Below are positions 17,177-23,365 of a stretch of DNA of 64,000 nucleotides, piece by piece. The position numbers and the translations under genes are program-made. Position 1 is the stretch's first letter. Every line of letters begins with the position of its first letter. The DNA comes from Candidatus Anammoxibacter sp. (GTDB taxonomy: Bacteria; Planctomycetota; Brocadiia; Brocadiales; Anammoxibacteraceae): the NCBI GenBank assembly GCA_021777105.1, contig JAIQZQ010000115.1:26407-90406 (forward strand), read 5' to 3'. The notes under the pieces are model-generated. The model saw only the letters and a list, made by a program, of their open reading frames with translations, did not search any database and was not told the DNA's origin.

Positions 17177-17454
17177 CATAGAAAAACAATTGTTAAAGAA
17201 TGGTTCCAAAACACCGATTTTGTAACGCAATTGCGCCGGCAACTCTGTTTCCAATCTACTTCATCCTGAACAGATCCACACGAAAAAAGCAAAAGCGTAT
17301 TAACCACTAATCTGCGCTAATCTACACTAATATAAAAGCAAAAACATGCCCACGAAAACGCGCGAAAAGACACGAAAAAATACGAAATTAAAAGCAATTG
17401 CAAAAGCATGGAGCGTTACTTTTACGAATCGTTCCAAAACTTCGATTTTGTAAC
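17177..17454. repeat. Dispersed repeats behind the HEPN remnant
   Basis: 17203-17256 and 17431-17484 (which runs on into the gene fragment that follows) are copies of a unit containing CCGATTTTGTAACGCAATTG and GGCAACTCTGTTTCC. Between them lies 'cacgaa' patchwork. On the reverse strand the unit reads as short peptides such as WKQSCRRNCVTKS, which become tails of frames that run into it. The unit is 50-54 bp, with up to about 15% difference between copies. Confidence 0.65.
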
Positions 17455-17574
17455 TCAATTGCGCCGAAAACTCTGTTTCCAGTCTTCGGCGCTATCAAGT
17501 ATATTGCCAATCACCTCTAAAATGATTGACGTGCCTATTACGGCCACTTTTAAGATTTCTGCTTTTATATAAAT
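17455..17574 (-). pseudogene. Fragment of a small hypothetical gene (paralogue of 22062-22271)
   Basis: The reverse strand reads IKAEILKVAVIGTSIILEVI followed by GNILDSAEDWKQSFRRN and a stop. It closely matches residues 36-62 of the 69-residue protein at 22062-22271 (VEILKNGVIGLSIILEIVGN). There is no proper start: the frame opens inside the end of the upstream XRE gene. The last residues, WKQSFRRN, come from the dispersed repeat at 17431-17484. So a gene copy has lost its front and its natural end. Confidence 0.65.
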
Positions 17575-17939
17575 CTATCAATAGGAACGTCAAAGATGAG
17601 GCTCAGTTTTTTGGCTACTTCTTTGCTGATACTTCGTTTGCCGTTTTCCATGTCGGATATCTTTTGCCTTGTGTATTTTCCAAGCTTTTTGCCCAATTCA
17701 GATTGACTAACGCCTATATTTTCCCTGTATATTTTTAATGTATCACCGGGAGTTATCGCTTTTTTAATCTCTTTGTGCCAATTTGTCTCAAAAACATTTA
17801 GAAGCTCATCTTCGTCTTCAAGAACATTTACGTCTTTGCCGAACTTGCCCCTGATGTAATCAAGCACATCAGGCGGTATATTGCCCTTTATCTCAAAAAG
17901 AGTATTTTTAGTACGGCGCTTTTTCACGGCTGCCAACAT
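17565..17939 (-). CDS. XRE-family helix-turn-helix protein, antitoxin-like
   Basis: The 124-residue protein has a C-terminal HTH_3 domain: TLKIYRENIGVSQSELGKKL, then GKYTRQKISDMENGKRSIS. This is typical of XRE repressors and HigA/MqsA-like antitoxins. The N-terminal half (EIKGNIPPDVLDYIRGKFGK) is not recognised. No toxin-sized gene adjoins it in the same direction with a coupled start. Its end overlaps by a few bases a gene fragment in another frame. It may be a lone regulator or an orphan antitoxin. Confidence 0.75.
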   Translation of the reverse strand: MLAAVKKRRTKNTLFEIKGNIPPDVLDYIRGKFGKDVNVLEDEDELLNVFETNWHKEIKKAITPGDTLKIYRENIGVSQSELGKKLGKYTRQKISDMENGKRSISKEVAKKLSLIFDVPIDRFI

Positions 17940-18082
17940 AATACACCTCTATAGTTATTGTTGTTTTGCGATGTTTCCAACATTGTACCCCTGATTAGGG
18001 TACAGACAAACAAAATTTAAGACATGTCTGTTTTCTGATGGGGTATTTATAATTACAAGGCTTATCAATCCCGATCCATTCT

Positions 18083-18135
18083 GGTTACAAAGCCCCTGCT
18101 TTGTAACCGGCAATTCGAGAAGGGCCGGCTTCGCG
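18083..18135. repeat. REP-like double palindrome, best-preserved copy
   Basis: GGTTACAAAGC-ccct-GCTTTGTAACC at 18083-18108 is a perfect 11-bp stem with a 4-base loop. It is followed by CGAGAAGGGCCGGCTTCGCG at 18116-18135. Relatives are at 15322, 16528 and 20725 (inverted). Confidence 0.75.
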
Positions 18136-18238
18136 TTGTTTAGGGGACGCGCAAAAATCTAATGAATTTTAAACCTATTTTACTATGGCATTGACAAAGC
18201 AAAATATATAAAATTTAGTGTTATAATACAATAATAAG

Positions 18239-18487
18239 ACGGGAAACTACAAACAAGACCCGTGCCGTTAGCCCATATGGCCTGATTTGAGTTTGACAAT
18301 TTATCCTTATTGTTATAATATTAAATCCGTTATTTATGCGCAGCCCCTTAATTGCTAAACCGGAAATAACATTTGCTACTTACCGAAAGGCGCAAAACCA
18401 TCTTTTAGATGTCCCGTAGGCGGTAGTAAATCTCAAAGCCCAGTGGTCTCTTACCTTTATGGTGTTTGATAGCTGGGCTTTTATTTT
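18239..18487 (+). ncRNA. Candidate structured non-coding RNA with terminator
   Basis: No reading frame explains this stretch, yet it is full of pairing. ACGGG near 18239 pairs with CCCGT at 18259-18263. A possible promoter, TTGACA (18293-18298) and TATAAT (18314-18319, 15-bp gap), would start a 155-nt RNA near 18327. Inside it, ATTTGCTACTTACCG (about 18370-18384) can pair with CGGTAGTAAAT (18421-18431) with small bulges, enclosing the hairpin CATCT-ttt-AGATG. AAAGCCCAG (18435-18443) pairs with CTGGGCTTT (18473-18481) and ends in TTTTATTTT, a terminator. The inner GGCGCAAAACCATC faintly recalls c-di-GMP-I riboswitch words, but the match is partial and no gene follows on this strand. Confidence 0.4.
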
Positions 18488-18489
18488 GC

Positions 18490-18732
18490 TTAAAAAGTGG
18501 AAATAAAAAACAGTTTTCTATCCTTGCCGTCCAGTTCTTCCCTGATATGAACGTTTACAATAACACCTTTAGGTGTTGCGCCTCTGTATCCATAAGACAT
18601 TCCGTTTTGAGTCTTTTGTTTAGTGGTTAAGTCTGTAGCGCTTACTTTGGTTATTAGTTCTATGCCCGCAAAAAAACTTTGCTTTCGCCTGGTTTTACCT
18701 CTTCTGTTTTTTTGTACTTCTAAATATTTCAA
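18490..18732 (-). CDS. Hypothetical protein, possibly a broken toxin-like gene
   Basis: The 80-codon frame begins at a TTG with no ribosome site and ends HIREELDGKDRKLFFISTF. That ending has the feel of small nuclease or PBECR-type toxin C-termini, but no family is certain. Upstream, coding-like peptides continue in other frames (for example LLQKEINDFINRKK around 18770-18815) across an A-rich run. This suggests a longer gene split by frameshifts. Treat as a possible pseudogene. Confidence 0.3.
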   Translation of the reverse strand: MKYLEVQKNRRGKTRRKQSFFAGIELITKVSATDLTTKQKTQNGMSYGYRGATPKGVIVNVHIREELDGKDRKLFFISTF

Positions 18733-19701
18733 AAGAAAGACGGGTCATTTATTAAACGCTTTACAATAGACTCTTTTTTTCCTGTTAATAAAATCATTGA
18801 TTTCCTTCTGCAGGAGAGTTCCATGCTTACGAGAAACTTCAGTTTTTAATTTAATTATGCCCACTATATTTTTGAATTGATTTAATACGTTAAATATAAA
18901 TTTAATGATTTAAAATAAAATATTAAGCTGTTTGGATTTTGCTATTGCTTCACATAATATCATCTTTGAATCCGGCTTCCTGGCGCAATATGCAAATAAA
19001 AAATCAAGGGAAGTTGATTACCGGAACATCAGTAACACGATATTGCATAATCGTGTTGCTGATGTCAATGATATTTCCCCTTTTTTCTGATTTGCGCAAG
19101 AATAACTTCAGAGTCCCTGATCTCACGGATTTTCATTGATACCAAGTCCCGTGTATTATTTCATCAAAATACAGCTAACATGCCGCAAATAAAAGGGTTA
19201 TGTTTTATTGATTTGGTTTATTCCTGATACCATCAAAATTTGGTATCACATAAAAATCCTATCCAAATTTTAGCAAAGTTTTATAACTAACTGACACTTA
19301 TATAGTTATGACAAATTTGTTAAACATGGGATCCTGAGCTCTGAACTTGGTATATATGGCTTAGATTTAAGTTGAATTTTCATCCTCTGGCCACAAAGGG
19401 CCGGCTCCGCGTTAGAAAGTGAATGTAAAATTAAAACTAGCTGGTAAATAACTTTACAATTATTAGTAATCAAATCAATACAACTCCTTATATACATTAT
19501 GTTTTACTCTTTTGTGGCCTTGATTACACCACTCCATTAGAAATCGTAATATATTTTCTTTAGAAATAGTTTATCTAACACCACGATACCTCATCAAGTT
19601 CCTAATAGACAGACATCAAACATAATGATAAAATCGTACGTTAATATACAGGCGTCAAACAGGTTCTGTATAACCGGTTAAATTTACAAGATAATAATAC
19701 T
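18733..19701. other. Intergenic region with strong inverted repeats
   Basis: No gene is recognised in this 970-bp AT-rich gap. Two inverted repeats stand out. At 19026-19065, ACATCAGTAACACGAT and ATCGTGTTGCTGATGT form 16-bp arms with one mismatch around an 8-base loop. At 19225-19248, TGATACCA and TGGTATCA are perfect 8-bp arms around 8 bases. The first is long enough to be an operator, a recombination site or a strong RNA hairpin. A REP-like fragment (CACAAAGGGCCGGCTCCGCG) lies near 19390. Upstream peptides of the previous frame may extend to about 18860. Confidence 0.5.
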
Positions 19702-20466
19702 ATGGAAAACAAAAAAGCTATTCAACTATATAGGCAAGGCAGAGAACAGTATGAACAAAATCAATTTGTTCAGGCATTAAAATGTTTTGAGGAATCAATT
19801 ATATTTGACCCTAAATACGTAGAATCTTGGTATGGTAGAGGGAAAGTTCTTAATAACATAGGGCGACACAATGAAGCAATTGATGCTTTTGACAAGGCCA
19901 TTGAAATCGACACAAAAAACGCTTACCCTTGGAATGGCAAAGGAAATGCGCTTGATAATCTGGGCAAAAAAAATAAAGCAATTGATGCTTTTGACAAGGC
20001 TATTGGAATTGACACAAAATTCGCTTACCCTTGGAATGGTAAAGGAAATGCGCTTCGTGACATAGGCCGACACAATGAAGCTGTTGATGCTTATGGCAAG
20101 GCTATTGAAATTGACCCAAAATACGCTTCCCCTTGGAATGGTAAAGGAATTGTACTTGATGATCTAGGCAGACAGAATGAAGCAATTGATGCTTTTGACA
20201 AGGCCATTGAAATTGACCCGAAATTCGTAGAGGCTTGGCATGGTAAAGGAAATGCGCTTTATGCCCTAGGCAGACAAAATGAAGCAATTGATGCTTATGA
20301 CAAGGCCATTGAAATTGACCCGAAATTCGCAGAGCCTTGGTTTAATAAAGGTATCCTTTTTAAAAAAATATACAAATATTTCGATGCGCAAAGTTGTTTA
20401 ATGCGTTCATATATACAATCGCCCTGTTGGCATCGTCCGCAACTGTATTGGCGGCAAAGGTGTTAA
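19702..20466 (+). CDS. Tetratricopeptide repeat protein
   Basis: The 254-residue protein is almost wholly TPR repeats, a protein-protein docking scaffold. Each unit is 34 residues, for example NEAIDAFDKAIEIDPK followed by a W-G-KG segment. Five units begin at 102-bp intervals (19871, 19973, 20075, 20177, 20279) and are nearly identical in DNA, which signals recent tandem expansion. There is no signal peptide or enzyme domain. The last 30 residues (SYIQSPCWHRPQLYWRQRC) are Cys/Trp-rich and unlike a TPR, so a frameshift near 20370-20400 is possible. No partner is clear from the neighbours. Confidence 0.85.
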   Translation: MENKKAIQLYRQGREQYEQNQFVQALKCFEESIIFDPKYVESWYGRGKVLNNIGRHNEAIDAFDKAIEIDTKNAYPWNGKGNALDNLGKKNKAIDAFDKAIGIDTKFAYPWNGKGNALRDIGRHNEAVDAYGKAIEIDPKYASPWNGKGIVLDDLGRQNEAIDAFDKAIEIDPKFVEAWHGKGNALYALGRQNEAIDAYDKAIEIDPKFAEPWFNKGILFKKIYKYFDAQSCLMRSYIQSPCWHRPQLYWRQRC

Positions 20467-20612
20467 GATATTTTAAACCCAACAATATGAAAAAAACTAC
20501 TACCTATACGGAATATAAAAAAGATTTTATAAACTTTGCGCGAAAAAAAGAGAAAGATAAAGAAGATTATCCTGTTGTTGATTTAAATAATCTTTTAGAT
20601 GTGATTGAGTAA
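20394..20612 (+). CDS. Small hypothetical frame after the TPR gene
   Basis: This 72-codon frame overlaps the end of the TPR gene in another phase. It reads a hydrophobic helix (FIYTIALLASSATVLAAKVL) and then a charged tail ending NNLLDVIE. Either it is the true C-terminus of the TPR gene after a frameshift, adding a membrane helix, or only its last part (from the ATG at 20487, MKKTTTYTEYKK) is a small gene. Neither can be decided from sequence. Confidence 0.3.
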   Translation: MFNAFIYTIALLASSATVLAAKVLRYFKPNNMKKTTTYTEYKKDFINFARKKEKDKEDYPVVDLNNLLDVIE

Positions 20613-20724
20613 AGAAGGCTTCGTAGTGTGGTGTCTTAAATATTAAGAAGTTGATAAATGAAAAAGCGAAACAATTTAAGAAGCTCCTGTTTCGAGTTCG
20701 ATAGCGAACAGAGCTGTAATTACA

Positions 20725-20777
20725 CGCGAAGCTGGGGCTTCTTGAATTTCCGGTTACCAAGCAGGGGCTTGGTAACT
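20725..20777. repeat. REP-like double palindrome, inverted copy
   Basis: CGCGAAGCTGGGGCTTCTTG at 20725-20744 and GGTTACCAAGC-aggg-GCTTGGTAAC at 20752-20776 are the same two hairpins as at 18083-18135, in reverse order. Two compensating changes (AC to CC, GT to GG) keep the second stem paired. The 330-bp gap around it holds no gene, apart from one more small hairpin (CAAGTC-tcac-GACTTG) near 20894. Confidence 0.7.
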
Positions 20778-20944
20778 AGGGTTTCGTTTGAAATAATTTC
20801 TTAGGTTTCTGCTATGCCAATGGCGGGCTTTGCCCTGAGGATAAACTATTCATCGCCCTTGTTACTGCTAGCCGGATGAGCGCCCCGGTTGGTTCAAGTC
20901 TCACGACTTGGCAAGCCTCATTATGGATTTGCTTTTTCGTCGGT

Positions 20945-21229
20945 TTATAGCTGCGCTAATAACTTGCTATATTCTGAATGTGATCCAACCCAAAACCAAA
21001 TAATTTCAGAATCCTGAAGTATTCCCGCCGCGCGATAATCGTCTGTAATTCTTACAGAGTAAACCGGTCTTGTAGAATGAACCCTTTTAAAATGCAAACT
21101 TGGATAAAATGGGTCTTGCTTGAAAACAGAATATGCTTTATTAGTTTTTTCCTGGATTTCTATTGGCAGGTGTGAAAAAAGCTTTTTAAAACGCGCATTT
21201 TTATAAGAAATCATAAGCTCTTCACTCAA
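20945..21229 (-). CDS. RelE/ParE-family toxin
   Basis: The 94-residue protein has the RelE/ParE fold signals: YKNARFKKLFSHLPIEIQEK, LHFKRVHSTRPVYSVRITDDYRAAG and a final GSHSEYSKLL. RelE-type toxins cut mRNA on the ribosome; ParE-type poison gyrase. The YSVRITDDYRA segment is common to both, so the target is not assigned. The start codon is TTG, overlapping the antitoxin stop by 4 bp. An ATG five codons later is an alternative. Confidence 0.85.
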   Translation of the reverse strand: MSEELMISYKNARFKKLFSHLPIEIQEKTNKAYSVFKQDPFYPSLHFKRVHSTRPVYSVRITDDYRAAGILQDSEIIWFWVGSHSEYSKLLAQL

Positions 21230-21429
21230 AGAGGTGTGGTTTTTCCTTTTTTATGATCATCTAACGCTTCGTCAGCAAGCATGGACAATACATCCTCTGA
21301 TTCCGCGAATAATTTGTCCCATTTTTTCTCCGCCGACAACTCTTTAAGTATCTGTTTTGCAATGATATTTTGCTCTAAATCCGGGAGTTTCTCCGCTTCT
21401 TTAAATGCTTTTTCTAACATGCTAGTCAT
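21226..21429 (-). CDS. Antitoxin partner of the RelE-like toxin
   Basis: A 67-residue acidic protein, MTSMLEKAFKEAEKLPDLEQ onward, of the kind found directly before RelE-type toxins. The start is set at the ATG at 21429, behind GAAAGGA. The frame is open to 21507, but that extension has no ribosome site. The C-terminal part (LADEALDDHKKGKT) is the usual toxin-binding tail. It has no clear DNA-binding domain, so self-repression would need the complex. Confidence 0.8.
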   Translation of the reverse strand: MTSMLEKAFKEAEKLPDLEQNIIAKQILKELSAEKKWDKLFAESEDVLSMLADEALDDHKKGKTTPL

Positions 21430-21648
21430 AACATCGCATCCTTTCACAATTAAGCCCTTAAACAACCAAACCTGCGATAATGTTTTTAAGTCTGATGGGA
21501 TTAACATCTAAGTAATATAATGTTGTTATCCTTTGTAACAATATTATTCAGTGTCTAATCTTATAAATCAAGAAAATAACGATTAGGAAGCAACTTTACA
21601 AATGGTGGTTGCCAATGGGATGTTGTTAGTCGTCGTCATCTTTGGAGC

Positions 21649-21912
21649 TCAAATAAGATTTTCACGTTTTGATTCCCATTTTTTTTTGATATTTTCATGA
21701 GAAATAAAACGCCCGTCTTTGGCTGCGTTTAATCCTTGATTGATGGCGTCAATTTGTCGGCTTTGTAGTTCGCAATATTGCTCAATGGCTTCTTCAGCCA
21801 GAAATGTTTGTGATCGGCCCGTTGCTTCTGCAAGGCAAGCGAGTTTCTTTTTTAATGTTTTATGAATTCGAAGATCCCCGGACTCTTTTTTGGTTGTCTG
21901 TGTTGTTGCCAT
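21649..21912 (-). CDS. Ribbon-helix-helix antitoxin-like protein, orphan
   Basis: From the ATG at 21912, 87 residues read MATTQTTKKESGDLRIHKTL, then a ribbon-helix-helix core, KKKLACLAEATGRSQTFLAE, and AINQGLNAAKDGRFISHENI, which is typical of CopG/ParD antitoxins that sit before RelE toxins. GGGAAA lies upstream of this ATG; the longer frame from 21987 lacks one. No toxin gene follows: the next 200 bp has no frame of suitable size. It looks like an orphaned antitoxin. Confidence 0.75.
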   Translation of the reverse strand: MATTQTTKKESGDLRIHKTLKKKLACLAEATGRSQTFLAEEAIEQYCELQSRQIDAINQGLNAAKDGRFISHENIKKKWESKRENLI

Positions 21913-22061
21913 TGTTATTTCCCGCAAATTAGATAATGATATAGATTCATCTACAAGTATATCATTGCGCTTCTTAAAATCAAGCATTTATGATTATGAA
22001 ATAAATATAAAGCGCAAATTTGACAAGGGTTTTATTCTTCATAACAGTTCCCCTTGTTCAA

Positions 22062-22271
22062 CTATTCGGCTCGCTTAGTAATGGAGCCCTCCACGTCGTC
22101 CAGTATATTGCCGACTATTTCTAGGATGATTGAGAGGCCTATTACGCCATTTTTTAAGATTTCAACTTCTTTGTTGCTTTGGCTTGCCAGATCGTTTAAA
22201 AAGGCGATGAGGGATTTGGCGTAGGCGAGTTGATCAATTGGGTTTGTTGAGGATTCCTTAAATTGAAACAT
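22062..22271 (-). CDS. Small hypothetical protein with a broken paralogue at 17.5 kb
   Basis: The 69-residue protein is not recognised. It has a hydrophobic helix (GVIGLSIILEIVGNILDDV) and starts MFQFKESSTNPIDQ behind AAGGCGG. A fragment at 17455-17574 has the same hydrophobic segment with changes, so the gene exists in at least two copies in an area of repeats. It might be a small membrane-associated protein of an accessory system. No function is proposed. Confidence 0.6.
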   Translation of the reverse strand: MFQFKESSTNPIDQLAYAKSLIAFLNDLASQSNKEVEILKNGVIGLSIILEIVGNILDDVEGSITKRAE

Positions 22272-22373
22272 CTGTTTTTCCGCCTTTCTTTTTTGTTAAA
22301 TGGTGGACGTAAATGATACGAGGCGGAGCCTCGTTGGACGGTGCGTAACAAAGCGGGCGCCTTGTAACGAGCA

Positions 22374-22411
22374 CGATATTGGTATATTTCATGTGTAATA
22401 TACCAATATCG
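22374..22411. promoter_or_regulatory. Perfect 15-bp inverted repeat, likely operator
   Basis: CGATATTGGTATATT (22374-22388) is matched exactly by AATATACCAATATCG (22397-22411), with 8 bases between. TTGGTAT recurs at 22424-22430, overlapping the -35 box of the promoter that follows. This arrangement fits an operator for the small ribbon-helix-helix protein encoded 67 bp downstream. Confidence 0.65.
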
Positions 22412-22429
22412 TCAAGTTAATATTTGGTA

Positions 22430-22458
22430 TTGACATTACCATTTGTACCTGATATAAG
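22430..22458 (+). promoter_or_regulatory. Sigma-70-like promoter
   Basis: TTGACA at 22430-22435 and TATAAG at 22453-22458 with an exact 17-bp spacer, 20 bp before the start of the gene at 22478. The -35 box is embedded in GGTATTGACATTACC, a partial palindrome related to the operator arms. Confidence 0.7.
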
Positions 22459-22477
22459 GATTTGTTAAGGAGGCAAA

Positions 22478-22639
22478 ATGAAACAAGACCAAAAACTTAT
22501 TATTCAAGTATCAAAAGAGCTTATTGACAAGATTGATGATTACCGCTTTGCAAATCGCGTTAATTCAAGGGCGGAGGCCGTCAGGCAATTAATAGAGATG
22601 GGCATTGCCGGGCAAAAGAAGGAGCCTAAAAAGAGGTAG
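22478..22639 (+). CDS. Small ribbon-helix-helix (CopG-like) protein
   Basis: A 53-residue protein, MKQDQKLIIQVSKELIDKID, then DYRFANRVNSRAEAVRQLIE. This is the classic ribbon-helix-helix shape: a beta strand (KLIIQVS), helix A, turn (NSRAEA), helix B. A perfect AAGGAGG precedes the ATG. The strong promoter and palindrome upstream suggest it represses its own gene. No toxin follows within 140 bp (a repeat hairpin does), so it may be a free regulator or a lone antitoxin. Confidence 0.75.
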   Translation: MKQDQKLIIQVSKELIDKIDDYRFANRVNSRAEAVRQLIEMGIAGQKKEPKKR

Positions 22640-22744
22640 GGCAGGCGAACTTTAGCCGGCGCAGTTTTGTAGACTACTTTTACTGGTTTTGGCCGCAAAA
22701 AGCTGTGCCTCATAGGCAAACCGCAAAAGTTTTTAAAACGTTTC

Positions 22745-22767
22745 GGTTCAGACTACAAGTCTGAACC
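22745..22767. repeat. Palindromic repeat element
   Basis: GGTTCAGACT-aca-AGTCTGAACC is a perfect 10-bp stem. It is preceded by TTTTTAAAACGTTTC, as is the relative at 16182-16202. Both are intergenic. Here it sits between the ribbon-helix-helix gene and the response regulator end and could act as a terminator-like stem without a T-run. Confidence 0.6.
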
Positions 22768-22786
22768 AGCAGCCGGCATCCAGAGG

Positions 22787-23365
22787 CTAAGACTCTTCAT
22801 TAAGATTATCAATAGTTTTCTTGTAACAATCCGGGCAAACTCCGTGGGTGGGCGCATAATCAGTGTGCCTTTCAAGGTATTCGTCCAGAAACAGCCAGTC
22901 GCCGGTCCCATGCTCCCTGTTTGTGTCGTCCCTGATCTTTTTACAAAAACTACAAAGCGGCATAAACTTCTCAAAAGCTTTAATTTGCATCTTCATTTCA
23001 AATTTTTCAAAACAGCCCGCTACCCTGAAAAATATCTCTTCGTTTTTGCAAGGCTTAAGCAAGTAATCCGACGCGCCGGACCTCAACGCTTTTATGGCAG
23101 TGTCAAGCTCGCCGTGGCCGGTTATAATTATTACCATTGTTTCCGGCTCAATCTGTTTTACTCTTTCCAGCGTCTCTATGCCGCTAATGCCGCCCATCAT
23201 CAGGTCGGTGATTACAAGTTGAAACTTTTGCGATTTAAAGATCTCCAGCCCTTTTTCGCCGCTTTCGGCCATTTCAACTTCATAGCCTTTCTTTTTAAGC
23301 GCCCTTCCCAGGCCTTTTCTAATGGCCTCTTCATCATCAATGATTAATATTGTCCTTTTTTCCAC
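22787..23365 (-). CDS. Response regulator with C-terminal zinc-binding module
   Basis: The 192-residue protein has a receiver domain: ILIIDDEEA, phospho-acceptor Asp54 in VITDLMM, Thr83 and Lys105 in LLKPCKN. Instead of a DNA-binding domain it ends in a small module with Cys138 and Cys141 (LCSFCKKIRDD) and Cys177 and Cys180 (HGVCPDC), probably binding zinc. This module is known as a tail on sensor proteins in environmental bacteria; its role is not established. The start is a GTG at 23365, sharing one base with the kinase stop (TAGTG), behind AAAGGAG. It is therefore coupled to the kinase. Confidence 0.85.
   Translation of the reverse strand: MEKRTILIIDDEEAIRKGLGRALKKKGYEVEMAESGEKGLEIFKSQKFQLVITDLMMGGISGIETLERVKQIEPETMVIIITGHGELDTAIKALRSGASDYLLKPCKNEEIFFRVAGCFEKFEMKMQIKAFEKFMPLCSFCKKIRDDTNREHGTGDWLFLDEYLERHTDYAPTHGVCPDCYKKTIDNLNEES

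Noticed and set aside
18327..18431. c-di-GMP-I riboswitch
   Set aside because: Only GGCGCAAAACCATC is similar; the 3' conserved part and a downstream gene are missing.
20880..20925. Possible tRNA T-arm (GGTTCAAGTC)
   Set aside because: It is a hairpin CAAGTC-tcac-GACTTG with no acceptor, D or anticodon arms around it.
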